49,577 nt of DNA from Paracoccaceae bacterium (lineage in GTDB: Bacteria; Pseudomonadota; Alphaproteobacteria; Rhodobacterales; Rhodobacteraceae). Both the position numbers and the translations under genes were made by a program. Below are positions 24,928 through 35,134 of the stretch, one piece after another. How positions within the stretch are numbered: the first letter of the stretch is position 1; every line of letters begins with the position of its first letter. The stretch is from contig REDZ01000057.1 in assembly GCA_007695345.1 (NCBI GenBank), forward strand, positions 1 to 49,577, written 5' to 3'. The notes beneath the pieces are model-generated. The model made no database searches. It was given only the letters and a program-made list of their open reading frames with translations, and was not told the DNA's origin.

Positions 24928-27144
24928 ATGCGGCACGAGACGGATTTTCAGATCGAGTCCGAACTTCCGGCAATCACCAGCGCTGAGGGCTTCACCCTGA
25001 CGCGTTTTCGCGTCAGCAATTTCCGCTCGGTCAGCGATTCAGGCTGGCTGAAACTCGACACCGTGACGGCGCTGATCGGGGTGAACGAATCCGGCAAGAC
25101 CAATCTGCTCTTGCCTCTGTGGAAGTTGAACCCCGCCAGCGGGGGTGAGATCGAACCGGTTTCGGATTATCCCAAGGCGCTTTTTGCAACGATCCGGAAT
25201 GCGCCCGAGCAGTTCCAGTTCGTCACTGCGGAGTTCGACACCGGGCGCTTTTCGCAGGATCTGGCCACGATGGCGGGCATCCCCGAAGATCAGGCGCGCC
25301 GGGTTTCGGTCGCGCGCCTGTATAACGGGGCCTACAGGATCGCCTTTCCTGATTTCGCCCGCGACGATACTGGTGCCATCAGCCGCGCTGGCCATGCGCT
25401 CAGCGCCGCGCTGGACGATCTGCGTCCGCTTGCGGATGACCTTCAACCAAGGGCCTGTGCGCAGGTGCAGGCGATCATGGACGACCTGAAAGGGATCGCG
25501 ACCGTCACCGCCAATGACCTGCGGCTTGCGCGCAATGCAGTGGCCGCCCTGATCCCCGAGGAACCGCCTGCGACAAGCACCGTCATCCCGGTGCTCCGCA
25601 CCCTGCAAAAAACGCTGGGCCAGCAGATGGCGGCGATGATGGCGCCCGATCCGTCCTCGCGCGATGATATCCGCCGTGCCGTGCTCGAACACTTGCCACG
25701 CTTTGTCTACTACTCGAATTACGGCAATCTCGACAGCGAGATCTATCTGCCGCATGTCGTGGACAACATGACCCGTGCCGATCTGGGCGCGCGGGAAAGC
25801 GCCAAGGCGCGCACCTTGCGAGTGCTGTTCGATTTCGTAGGGGTCGAGGCCGAGGAAATCCTGCAACTGGGCCGTGATTTCCGCGATATCCGCGATGAGG
25901 CGGAGGCGCGCATGATCGCGGAGCAGGGCAGGACCGGGTTGCTGCGCAGTCTGCTCACCCGCGCGCGCGGGCAGAACCATCAGCCCGACCCGACCATCCT
26001 TGCACAGATCGCAGAGGCCAAGCGCACACGCTCGATCCTGCTGCAATCGGCGGGTACCTTGCTGACAGAGCGGTTTTCGGAATGGTGGCGGCAGGGCGAC
26101 TACCGGTTCCGTTTCGAGGCCGATGGCAACCATTTCCGGATCTGGGTGGCCGACAGCCGCCGCCCGCAGGAAGTGGAGCTTGAACACCGCTCGACCGGGC
26201 TGCAATGGTTCCTGTCTTTTTTTCTGGTCTTCCTGCAAGAGGCTCGTGGTGCACATGAAAACTGTGTGTTGCTGCTGGACGAGCCCGGCCATTCCCTGCA
26301 TCCGCTGGCGCAGCGCGATCTGTCCGAATTCTTCGACGGGCTGGCCGGGGACAACCAGATCATTTACACGACCCATTCGCCGTTTCTGGTCGATGCCGAC
26401 CGTCTGTCGCGCGCGCGCAAGGTCTATGTCGACCACGGCGGATCGACCCGCGCCACTGGCGATCTGCTGCTGTCCGAGGGCACGGATACCCAGCGCGGGG
26501 CCGGGTTTGCCGTGCGCGCCGCACTGAATCTGGCCGTGGCCGAGGCAAGCCTGCGCTGCGCCCGGCCGGTTCTGGTGCAGGGGGGAGTCGAGCAGAGCTA
26601 TCTGAGCATGATCAAGACCTTGTGCATCGCATCGGGCACGTTCCTGCCGAAACATGATATGGTCTTTGCCCCGGCTGGCAATGCACGGATCATGCATGCC
26701 ATGGCGCAGATGCTGTCCGACGATGATCTGGGCATGCCCCCGGTTCTGCTCGATGACAGCACGGCCGGGCGCGCCCTTGCTGCGCAGCTTGGGCCTGGTG
26801 GCCCGGTCATCCGCCTAAGGTCACTGACCGCGATGGACGGGGCGACGATAGAAGATCTGATGCCCAGCGAGAGCCTTGCAGCGCAGCTTGACCGGGTTGA
26901 GCGGCGGCCTGAACGCCTGTTCGCCGATCAGGTCGATCCCGCGCGCCCCTTTGTGGCGCAGGCACTGGACTGGGCCGCGCAGGAGGGTATCATACTCGCG
27001 CCTGACTGGCGGCTGAAACTGATCGAACGCATGCAGCGCCACTATCTGGGGGCAGGGCGTCGGGCCCTTGAGCGGGCCGATACGCAAGCCTGGGCGCAGG
27101 TGTTGAAGACCTTGACGGGGCAGGCGGGTGATATGCGCGCCTGA
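24928..27144 (+). CDS. OLD-family-like AAA ATPase with a degenerate Toprim domain
   Basis: A 738-residue ATPase. The start at 24928 is preferred to the ATG 12 bp upstream because GGAGG lies 5 bp before it. Walker A is GVNESGKT (about 51-58), the signature region is RSTGLQWFLSFFLVFL (about 421-436), Walker B is VLLLDEPGHSLHP (about 447-459) and the switch His is in YTTHSPF. The ATPase half is typical of OLD nucleases. The C-terminal half keeps the Toprim outline but the expected acidic residues are altered: VQGGVEQ replaces VEGxxD and LDDSTAG replaces LDxDxxG. It may therefore bind but not cut DNA. A genome-defence role is possible; no partner nuclease is adjacent. Confidence 0.85.
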   Translation: MRHETDFQIESELPAITSAEGFTLTRFRVSNFRSVSDSGWLKLDTVTALIGVNESGKTNLLLPLWKLNPASGGEIEPVSDYPKALFATIRNAPEQFQFVTAEFDTGRFSQDLATMAGIPEDQARRVSVARLYNGAYRIAFPDFARDDTGAISRAGHALSAALDDLRPLADDLQPRACAQVQAIMDDLKGIATVTANDLRLARNAVAALIPEEPPATSTVIPVLRTLQKTLGQQMAAMMAPDPSSRDDIRRAVLEHLPRFVYYSNYGNLDSEIYLPHVVDNMTRADLGARESAKARTLRVLFDFVGVEAEEILQLGRDFRDIRDEAEARMIAEQGRTGLLRSLLTRARGQNHQPDPTILAQIAEAKRTRSILLQSAGTLLTERFSEWWRQGDYRFRFEADGNHFRIWVADSRRPQEVELEHRSTGLQWFLSFFLVFLQEARGAHENCVLLLDEPGHSLHPLAQRDLSEFFDGLAGDNQIIYTTHSPFLVDADRLSRARKVYVDHGGSTRATGDLLLSEGTDTQRGAGFAVRAALNLAVAEASLRCARPVLVQGGVEQSYLSMIKTLCIASGTFLPKHDMVFAPAGNARIMHAMAQMLSDDDLGMPPVLLDDSTAGRALAAQLGPGGPVIRLRSLTAMDGATIEDLMPSESLAAQLDRVERRPERLFADQVDPARPFVAQALDWAAQEGIILAPDWRLKLIERMQRHYLGAGRRALERADTQAWAQVLKTLTGQAGDMRA

Positions 27145-27196
27145 CCCGGCTCAGCAAAGCCTGTGTCCCGGCCTTTCGGTCGTCCGGCAATCAGCG

Positions 27197-27646
27197 TCAT
27201 GCTGCGCCCAGCCAGGCTGTTGCCTCGACCTCGATCAGGATCTCGGGCGCAGGCATCATGGCGCTGACCTCGACCACAGTCGAAACCGGTGCCTGGTCGG
27301 GAAAGAACATGCGGCGCACCGTGTTGTAGCGGGGAAAGTGATCGAGGTTGCGGAAATACTGCACCAGCTTGAACACATCACCCATGCTGCCCCCGGCCTC
27401 TTCGACCGTGGCACGGATGCGGTCCAGCACATACCAGCTTTGCGCGATGATCGGACCATCCTTGGCATCGACGCTGAACTCGCCGCTGCGCCCGATCCTG
27501 TCGGCCACGCCCTCGGGCAGATCGTCATAGCCACGGATCACCCGGCCTGCGCCGGGGTCCACGGCGATCACCCCGGACAGAAAGATGAAATCTCCCCGCC
27601 GGGTCCAGGCGGAGTAGCGGGCCAGGGGCTGTGCGGTCGGCGACAT
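27197..27646 (-). CDS. RidA-family protein
   Basis: A 149-residue protein of the RidA/YjgF/UK114 family, which hydrolyse reactive enamine/imine intermediates or act in specialised catabolic pathways. Family features include FIFLSGVIAVDP, the middle QSWYVLDRIRATVEEAGGSMGDVFKLVQYFRNLDHF, and the C-terminal VVEVSAMMPAPEILIEVEATAWL. The expected Arg near the C-terminal active site is replaced by neighbouring residues, placing it outside the classic imine deaminases. The start at 27644-27646 follows GAGAGGA. It is between the ATPase and a LysR gene, on the same strand as the latter. Substrate unknown. Confidence 0.88.
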   Translation of the reverse strand: MSPTAQPLARYSAWTRRGDFIFLSGVIAVDPGAGRVIRGYDDLPEGVADRIGRSGEFSVDAKDGPIIAQSWYVLDRIRATVEEAGGSMGDVFKLVQYFRNLDHFPRYNTVRRMFFPDQAPVSTVVEVSAMMPAPEILIEVEATAWLGAA

Positions 27647-27879
27647 GGCTGGGTCCTCTCTGGGTGTCAGACAGTTGCGTGATGATATTGCAGCAAAGGC
27701 ACCAGCGTAACCCCCGGTTTGGCCGGAAGAGAACCGTAACGCTACATTCCCGCCCCCGCTGGAAAGACCGCTTTGACTAAAAGGCAAACAACCTGAACAC
27801 CTGCGAAATACATAATACGCATAAGTATGATTATGTTATTCTTTGGTCGATCAGATCCGGTCCTGCTGAACCGCCGCTT

Positions 27880-28773
27880 TCAGGCTGCGCTGGCAGGCAG
27901 TGACCATGAAATCCACAAAGTTCGGATCTTGGGGTCCTGATACCGGCGATGCGGATGGAGGCAGCCAAAGCTGACAGGCACAGGTGGCGTATCGGCAAGG
28001 ACCTCGACCAGATCACCACTGGCCAGATGGGGCGCGGCCTCGAACCGTGGGATGTTGACGATGCCGTGCCCCGCCAGCGCCCAGCCGATCAACACATCCC
28101 CATCATCGGCATCGAAACTGCCGCTGACCCCCAGTTTCTGCGGGCCATACGGGGTTGAAACGGTCCAGAAATATTCGGGCGCGCGCGGGTAGCGCAGCAG
28201 CAGGCAATTGTGCCCATGCAGCAGGTCCTGCGGCACTTGGGGCGCGGGATGCGCGCGCAGATAATCCGGCGCAGCGCAGAACAGGCGGTCACACTCGGCG
28301 ATCTTGCGAAACTTCAGCGTCGAATCTTCCAGAACGCCGATGAAGAGCGCCACGTCCTGCCAGTCGGCCATCATGTCCAGCTTGCGATCCGACAGGCGCA
28401 GCCGGATCTCGACATCCGGGTAACGGCGCGTGAATTCCGGCACATGCGGCGCGATCAGCCGCCGCCCGATCCCCAGTGGCGCACTGACGCGGATGGCCCC
28501 CTTGGGCCGCCCCGAGATGCCCGCGATCACGGCCTCTGACGCCTCCAGCGCCTCGATCACGCGCAGGGCATATTCGAAATACGCCTCGCCTGCTTCAGTC
28601 ACGGTCAGGCTGCGGGTAGTGCGATTGAACAGGCGCACGCCCAGTCGCGCCTCCAACTCCTTGATCCGCTTGCTGGCAACCGCCGGCGTCAGGCGCAGAT
28701 CGCGCCCACCTGCGGTGATGCTGCCAAGCTCCACCACGCGGACAAAGACATTCAGACTCTCGAGATAGGACAT
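27880..28773 (-). CDS. LysR-family regulator of the purine cluster
   Basis: A 297-residue LysR-type regulator. The N-terminal winged helix (SYLESLNVFVRVVELGSITAGGRDLRLTPAVASKRIKELEARLGVRLFNRTTRSLTVTEAG) fits the CrgA-like subgroup, followed by an effector domain from about residue 90. The start at 28771-28773 is chosen because GGAAGG precedes it and it leads straight into the helix-turn-helix. It is divergent from xdhA with 145 bp between, which holds repeated TTGA/TCAA half-sites at 28814-28849. It most likely controls the xdh operon in response to a purine-related signal. Confidence 0.92.
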   Translation of the reverse strand: MSYLESLNVFVRVVELGSITAGGRDLRLTPAVASKRIKELEARLGVRLFNRTTRSLTVTEAGEAYFEYALRVIEALEASEAVIAGISGRPKGAIRVSAPLGIGRRLIAPHVPEFTRRYPDVEIRLRLSDRKLDMMADWQDVALFIGVLEDSTLKFRKIAECDRLFCAAPDYLRAHPAPQVPQDLLHGHNCLLLRYPRAPEYFWTVSTPYGPQKLGVSGSFDADDGDVLIGWALAGHGIVNIPRFEAAPHLASGDLVEVLADTPPVPVSFGCLHPHRRYQDPKIRTLWISWSLPASAA

Positions 28774-28813
28774 GGACACCTTCCGCACCGGACAGCGCCA
28801 TTTTGTCCGATTT

Positions 28814-28849
28814 GTTGAAAGAGTCTGCATCAATCAGTGAATTTATTGA
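28814..28849. promoter_or_regulatory. Candidate LysR-type binding region upstream of xdhA
   Basis: Three half-sites are arranged as TTGA (28814-28817), TCAA (28830-28833) and TTGA (28846-28849). The first two form an inverted repeat of TTGA separated by 12 bases; the next pair repeats the spacing in the opposite sense. This lies between the divergent lysR and xdhA genes, where such a regulator would bind. Inferred from symmetry and location. Confidence 0.4.
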
Positions 28850-28918
28850 AAGTCGTTTCTGTGTGACCGTTTCCTGCATGGCGGCATCTGTCGCGGAAAT
28901 GTTCAAAAGGGGTGGAGC

Positions 28919-30379
28919 ATGACATATCGCAGCGAAATCCGGTTTCTGTTGAACGATACGCTGGTGTCGACCAGGGATGTCGCGGCGTCGGACACGCTGC
29001 TGGATTTCCTGCGTCTGAACCGGCGACTGACCGGCACGAAAGAGGGCTGCGCCGAGGGCGATTGCGGGGCCTGCACAGTGCTGGTCGGGCGGCTGGGGCC
29101 GGACGGGCTGTCCTACGCGCCGGTCAATGCCTGCATCCGGTTTCTCGCCTCGCTTGACGGGTGCCATGTCGTGACCGTGGAATATCTGGCCGGCCCCGAT
29201 GGCGCGCTGCACCCGGTGCAACGTGCCATGGTCGAGCACCATGCCAGCCAATGCGGGTTCTGCACACCCGGTTTCGTGATGGCGCTTTACGCGTTGTGGA
29301 TGGCCGTGCCGCACCCAACGGAATTGCAGATCGCGCACGCGTTGCAGTGCAATCTGTGCCGCTGTACCGGTTACGCGCCGATCATCCGCGCAGCAAAGGC
29401 GGTCAGCGAATACGGCACCCCGTCGCAGGACCATCTGACCCGTGAACGCGACGCGATCACCGCACAACTGCAGGGACTGCGCGATACGGCGCGGGTCGAT
29501 CTGGCGGCGCGCGGGCAGCGGGCGATCCTGCCCGCGACGGTCGATGATCTGGTGCAGGTACTGGCTGAGCATCCGGGCGCGACCGTGATTGCCGGGGCGA
29601 CCGATGTCGGGCTGTGGGTCACGAAATTCCTGCGCGATATCTCGCCTGCAGTGTTCATCGGGCATCTGGTCGGGTTGCAACGCATCACGCGCGATGGCGA
29701 CACGCTGCGCATCGGTGCAGGCGTCAGCTATTCGGCGGCCGAAGAGGCCATTGCGCGGCATCTGCCACATCTGACCGAATACTGGTCACGCATCGCGGGC
29801 TGGCAGGTGCGCAGCATGGGCACGGTCGGCGGCAATATCGCCAATGGCTCGCCCATCGGGGACCTGCCACCGCCTCTCATTGCGCTTGGGGCGCATGTTG
29901 TGCTGAAGCGCGCTGGTCAGTCGCGCGAGGTGCCGCTGGAAGCATTCTTTCTGGATTATGGCAAGCAGGACCGCGCCCCCGACGAATTGCTGACCGAGAT
30001 TGTCGTGCCCCTGCCCGATGCAGGCACCTTTCATGCGGCCTACAAGATATCCAAGCGGCGGGATGAGGATATCTCGGCGCTTGCCGCAGGCTTTGCCCTG
30101 CGGGTCGAAGCGGGCGTGATCGTCGAGGCGCGCATCGCCTTTGGCGGCATGGCGGGGGGTCCCGCCCGCGCCCGCCACGCCGAAGCCGCACTGACCGGTC
30201 AGCCCTGGTCCGAGGACAGCCTGATCCGCGCCAGCAGCGAATTACCACGTGATTTCAGTCCGCAGAGCGATATGCGCGCCAGCGCCGACTACCGGATGCG
30301 GGCAGGGCAAAACCTGTTCCGCCGCTTCTGGCTGGAACAGGACGCCGGTGCCCGCGATGCGCAGCTTGCGCCCGCCTGA
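28919..30379 (+). CDS. xdhA: Xanthine dehydrogenase small subunit (iron-sulfur and FAD)
   Basis: A 486-residue subunit that passes electrons from the molybdenum subunit to NAD. The first [2Fe-2S] domain shows GCAEGDCGACTV with its cysteines near 43-51, the second shows QCGFCTPGF and CNLCRCTGYAP, and the FAD domain shows IAGATDVGLWV and MGTVGGNIANGSPIGD, ending in a CO-dehydrogenase flavoprotein C-terminal domain. Length is normal and it appears intact. A GGGGTGGAGC stretch precedes the ATG. It is followed after 16 bp by xdhB, which is frameshifted, so the assembled holoenzyme may be inactive even though this subunit is complete. Confidence 0.95.
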   Translation: MTYRSEIRFLLNDTLVSTRDVAASDTLLDFLRLNRRLTGTKEGCAEGDCGACTVLVGRLGPDGLSYAPVNACIRFLASLDGCHVVTVEYLAGPDGALHPVQRAMVEHHASQCGFCTPGFVMALYALWMAVPHPTELQIAHALQCNLCRCTGYAPIIRAAKAVSEYGTPSQDHLTRERDAITAQLQGLRDTARVDLAARGQRAILPATVDDLVQVLAEHPGATVIAGATDVGLWVTKFLRDISPAVFIGHLVGLQRITRDGDTLRIGAGVSYSAAEEAIARHLPHLTEYWSRIAGWQVRSMGTVGGNIANGSPIGDLPPPLIALGAHVVLKRAGQSREVPLEAFFLDYGKQDRAPDELLTEIVVPLPDAGTFHAAYKISKRRDEDISALAAGFALRVEAGVIVEARIAFGGMAGGPARARHAEAALTGQPWSEDSLIRASSELPRDFSPQSDMRASADYRMRAGQNLFRRFWLEQDAGARDAQLAPA

Positions 30380-30395
30380 AAACAGGGGGTCCAGT

Positions 30396-32716
30396 ATGAC
30401 AGAGGCAACAGCCATTCGCGGCGCCGTCCATGCAGAACTGGCGCACGACTCCGCGCATAAGCATGTGACCGGGCAGGCCGATTACACCGATGACATTCCC
30501 GAACCGGCAGGCACCCTGCACGCCTGGCTGGGCCTGTCACAGGTGGCGCATGGGCGCATCCGGTCGATGGACCTGAGCGCCGTTCAGGCCGCGCCGGGTG
30601 TGGTGGGCGTGCTGACGGCAAGCGATATACCCGGCGTGAATGATGTCAGCCCCACGGGGCTGACGGAGGAACCGCTTCTGGCCACGGATCTGGTCGAATT
30701 CTGCGGCCAGCCGATCTTTGCCGTGGTGGCCGAAACCCGCGATCAGGCGCGCCGTGCGGCGGAATTGGCGCGTATCGAATATGACCCGCTGCCCCATATC
30801 CTCCATGCGGGCGACGCGGTTGCGGCAGGCAATCCGCATGTCACTGCGAACCTGACATTACAACGCGGCGACCCTGCCCCGGCGCTGGCACGCGCCGCGC
30901 ATCGGATTACCGGGCAGATGCAGGTCGGCGGGCAGGACCATATGTATCTGGAAGGGCATATCGCCTTTGCCATCCCCGGCGAGGATGACGAGGTGCTCGT
31001 CCATTCCTCGACCCAGCACCCGAGCGAGGCGCAGCACATGGTCGCACATGTGCTGGGCGTGCCGTCCAACGCCGTCACGGTCAATGTGCGGCGCATGGGC
31101 GGCGGCTTTGGCGGCAAGGAAAGCCAGATGAACCTGTTCTGCGCGGTTGCGGCGCTGGCGGCAAAGCGCTGGCACCGCCCGGTCAAGATACGCCCCGACC
31201 GCGATCAGGACATGATCGCCACCGGCAAGCGGCATGATTTCGTGGTCGATTACGATCTGGGGTTTGATGACAGCGGGCGCGTGTTGGCTGTCGATGGCGT
31301 CTTTGCCGCGCGCTGCGGCTGGTCATCCGATCTTTCGGGGCCAGTGACCGACCGCGCGCTGTTTCATGCCGACAACGCCTATTTCTACCCCGATGTGCGC
31401 CTGACCTCGCGCCCGATGAAGACCAATACCGTCAGCAACACGGCCTTTCGCGGCTTTGGCGGCCCGCAGGGCGTGGTGGTTGCCGAACGGATGATGGAGG
31501 AAATCGCCTACCGGCTGGGCATGGACCCGCTGGATGTGCGCAAGGCCAATTTCTACGGCGGTGCGGGGCGCGATGTGACGCCCTATCACCAGAGGGTCGA
31601 GGATAACATCATCGCCCGGCTGGTGGATGAACTGGAAACCAGCGCCGATTACCGGGCCCGTGGCCGCGATATCCTGGCCTTCAACGCGCAAGGCGGCGTG
31701 CTGCGGCGCGGAATTGCGCTGACACCCGTGAAATTCGGCATCTCTTTCACGGCCACGCATTACAATCAGGCCGGGGCGCTGATCCATGTCTACAACGATG
31801 GCTCGATCCATCTGAACCATGGCGGCACCGAGATGGGGCAAGGCCTGAACACCAAGGTCGCGCAGGTCGTGGCCGATGCGTTTCAGGTCGATATCGACAA
31901 AATCCGCATCACCCGCACCACGACTGAAAAAGTGCCCAACACCTCTGCCACCGCGGCCAGTTCGGGATCGGACCTGAACGGGATGGCCGCGCTCGATGCC
32001 TGCGAACAGATCAAGGCGCGGCTGATCGCATTCGCCGCAGAGTTCTGGCAGGTTGCGCCAAGTGCCGTGCAGTTCGCGCCCAACCGGGTGCATGTGGGCA
32101 ATCATGTCATCCCCTTTGCCGCGTTTTGGTCGGGCAAGCCTGTCGCGCGCGGGTGCATCTGTCGGCGGCTGGCTTCTACAAGACACCGAAAATCCACTGG
32201 GACCGCGCGACCGGCAAGGGGCGGCCCTTTTACTACTACGCCTATGGCGCCGCCTGTTCCGAGGTCACCATCGACACGCTGAGCGGTGAATACCGGGTCG
32301 AACGGACTGACCTGCTGCATGATGTGGGCCGTTCCCTGAACCCGGCGCTGGATCTGGGGCAGGTCGAAGGGGCGTTCATCCAGGGCATGGGCTGGCTGAC
32401 CACGGAAGAGCTTTGGTGGGACGGGGATGGACGGCTGCGCACGCATGCACCTTCGACCTACAAGACCCCGCTCGCGTCGGACCGGCCAAGGGTGTTCAAT
32501 GTCGCACTGGCCGACTGGTCGGAAAACCGCGAATTGACGATCAAGCGGTCCAAGGCCGTGGGTGAGCCGCCTTTCATGCTGGGCGTCTCGGTGCTGGAGG
32601 CGCTGTCGATGGCCGTGGCGAGTGTCGCCGGTTACGCGCAATGCCCGCGGCTCGACGCACCCGCGACGCCCGAAGGCGTGCTGATGGCGGTCGAACGCCT
32701 GCGGGCGATGTCATGA
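30396..32716 (+). pseudogene. xdhB: Xanthine dehydrogenase large (molybdopterin) subunit, frameshifted
   Basis: About 577 residues from the ATG at 30396 match XdhB (GGQDHMYLEGHIAFA, STQHPSEAQHMVAHVLG, GGGFGGKESQ, FRGFGGPQGV, GGTEMGQGLNTK). The frame then fails at the TTTT run 32124-32127: PFAAFWSG replaces the expected PFAA-LVGQA. The following frame continues the family sequence (RVHLSAAGFYKTPKIHWDRATGKGRPFYYYAYGAACSE to KAVGEPPFML) to 32716. Restoring one base or removing two in the T run would join both parts. The C-terminal molybdenum-cofactor region, including KAVGEPP, lies after the break, so the product as read would be non-functional. Confidence 0.88.
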
Positions 32717-33424
32717 CCGCGCAGGGCGTGGCATCATTTCTGGCCGCGCATCCACGCGTTGTGCAGGTGCGGCTGGCGCAGGTACGCGGATCATCCCCGC
32801 GCGAAGCCGGGGCAATGATGCTGGTGGCCCCCGCGACCAGCTTCGGCACGATCGGCAGCGGACAGTTGGAATTCCGCGCCATGAAAGCCGCGCGCGACAT
32901 GCTGGGCCAGGACGAGGTGCAGCGCGCGTTCGACATGCCGCTTGACCCCGAGATCGGGCAATGCTGTGGCGGGTCTGAGCGCGCAGATGCCGGTGCGCAG
33001 CGTGCTGGTGGACACGCGCGCGGAGGAACTGGCGCAAGCGCCTGACGGTGTCGAGCAACGGCTGAGCGCCATTCCCGAGGTCGAAATCACGCGTGCTGCG
33101 CCCGGCAGCGCCTTTGTCGTGCTTACGCATGATCATGCGCTGGATTTCCTGCTGACATCGGCTGCGCTGCAGCGGCGAGATGCCGCCTATGTCGGGCTGA
33201 TCGGGTCGGCCACGAAACGCGCGCGCTTTGCTCGCTGGTGCCGCGACGCGGACGGCGAGGCAGATATCGCGGCACTGGTCTGCCCAATGGGCGCACAGGG
33301 CAGCAGGGACAAGCGTCCACAAGTGATCGCGGCATTTATCCTGGCCGAAGTCATAGCGGCACTGACCGCCGCGCAGAGCGCCTGCGCCCCGCGAGCGCAT
33401 CGAGCCCGGCAACGGGCTGGCTGA
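32713..33424 (+). pseudogene. xdhC: XdhC-like molybdenum cofactor chaperone, internal deletion and frameshift
   Basis: The first 87 residues match XdhC (VRLAQVRGSSPREAGAMMLV, GTIGSGQLEFRAMKAARDML, PEIGQCCGG). At about 32973 the frame changes, and the sequence resumes in another frame inside the C-terminal half (LSAQMPVRSVLVDTRAEEL, then YVGLIGSATKRARF and DKRPQVIAAF). The glycine-rich Rossmann segment (GAGHVG) expected between them is absent, so roughly 60-70 residues appear lost together with the reading frame. The ATG overlaps the xdhB stop (ATGA). The intact gene would insert the sulfurated cofactor into XdhB; this copy should not work. Confidence 0.85.
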
Positions 33425-33480
33425 TCTTCACCGCGGCGCAGGAGGGTGCCGCATCACCAATACCAAGGGAGGAAAGACCA

Positions 33481-35069
33481 TGCGCCCCGAGGGCACTCCC
33501 TACAGATTGGTTTCGCGTGGTGATTTCAGTGCCTTCTGGGCACTGTTCACCGATAATCTAATCAGCCTGATGGTGCTGGCGGGGATCTGCCAGTTCGTCT
33601 TTCAGATGCCCGCCGACATTGTCTATGGCCGCATCGTTCCGGGTGCGGCTGTGGCGATCATCGCCGGGATCGCGGTCTATGTCGCGCTGGCGCGTCGCCT
33701 TGCGCACAAGACCGGGCGCGATGTGACCGCCCTGCCCTACGGCATTTCGTCCCCGGTGATGTTCGTCTATCTGTTCGGGGTGATCGGGCCGATCTACTGG
33801 TCCACCAATGACCCGGTCCTGGCCTGGCAGGTTGGCATCGGTGCTGGTTTCATGGGCGGGATCGTGGCCGCACTTGGCGCGATCATCGGCCCGTTCCTGA
33901 AGCGCGTCACCCCCCGCGCGGGCATGCTGGGCACGCTGTGCGGCATTGCGCTGGTCTTTATCGGCACCGTGTCGCTGGCCACAATCTTTGAAAACCCGTT
34001 CATCGGCTTTGCCTCGCTCATCATCATCCTTTGGGGGGTGGTAGGGCGGTTTCGCCTGCCGGGCAACATACCGGCAGGGTTGCTGGCGCTTCTGGTGGGC
34101 ACGACGGTTGCGCTGATCACCGGGCAGGCCAGCATCTCGACCGACGGGAGGGGGGTCTATCTGCCGATGCCCTATTTCGGCGATCTGTTCGCGGGCCTCC
34201 AGCACCTGTTCGCCAATCCCGAACTGTTCCTGGTGCTGGTGCCCGTACAGATCTACAATTTCATCGAGACGATGAACAATGTCGAATCCGCCGAAGCGGC
34301 GGGCGACAGCTACCCCGTCGCGGTCTGTCAGGTCACTGATGGCGCGGGCACGATGGTCGGTGCGCTGTTCGGATCGCCCTTTCCGACAACGGCCTATATC
34401 GGCCATCCCGCCTACAAGCGGATCGGGGCGCATGCGGGCTATGTGATCGGGGTCGCGGTCGTCATTCCGCTGGGGGCGTTTCTGGGGCTGCTGGCCTTTC
34501 TCGACAACCTGATCCCGGTGGCCGCGGCCGCGCCTGTTCTGGTCTTTGTCGCGCTCAGCCTGATCACCAATTCCGCCCATGCGGTCAAGACAGAGCATAT
34601 GGCCGCGATCACCATTGCGACGATGCCCCATGTCTCGGCCTTTCTGCTGATCCAGTGGGGCGCGATGCTGGGTGCGATGGCGGCTGTGGGTGCCAGCGGT
34701 GTGCCCGATCTGGGGGATGCCGAACTGACCGCCGCCCTCGCGATGGAGGGGGTGCCCTTCGCCGGTCATCTGGCACTGTCGCAAGGGGCGATCCTGACGG
34801 GGCTGATCTGGGGCGCCATCGTGGCCAGCGTCATCGACGGGCGCTTCACGAATGCCGCAGGCTTTGCAGCGGCGGCAGCGGCGATGTCGCTTGTCGGGAT
34901 CATCCATGCGCCGGGGCTGCAATGGCCCGCGATCAATGGTGTCAGCGCGGGCTACATGATCGCGGCGGCGTTCCTGTTCTTCTATCCGAAACTGGACAAG
35001 CGTTGTCGTGAACGCCCCGAGGATATGCCCGCCGATCCGGTGCCTGATGCTGTGCCGGAACGCGGATAA
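33481..35069 (+). CDS. NCS2-like purine (xanthine/guanine-type) permease
   Basis: A 529-residue inner-membrane transporter with about a dozen hydrophobic segments. It lies between xdhC and guaD and resembles permeases in Rhodobacterales purine clusters. Conserved-looking pieces include TALPYGISSPVMFVYLF (about 82-98), the segment QIYNFIETMNNVESAEAAGDSYPV (about 258-281) with acidic residues that could bind substrate and proton, and GSPFPTTAYIGHPAYKRIGAH. GGAGGAAAG precedes the ATG. It is intact, in contrast to the genes on either side, so purine uptake could still run, or the gene may simply not yet have decayed. Confidence 0.85.
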
Positions 35070-35134
35070 CCGCCATGCAGGGGGGCACTAGCGCGCCCCC
35101 TGCCCTGCTGCCAACCAGTGATGGACCTTGCCCG

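Noticed and set aside
25039-26697. A 552-codon minus-strand open frame opposite the OLD-like ATPase
   Set aside because: The plus strand carries complete Walker motifs; the opposite frame has none and lacks a start signal.
33558-34922. A 454-codon minus-strand open frame opposite the purine-type permease
   Set aside because: Highly charged His/Arg/Asp-rich text typical of an antisense reading of membrane helices.
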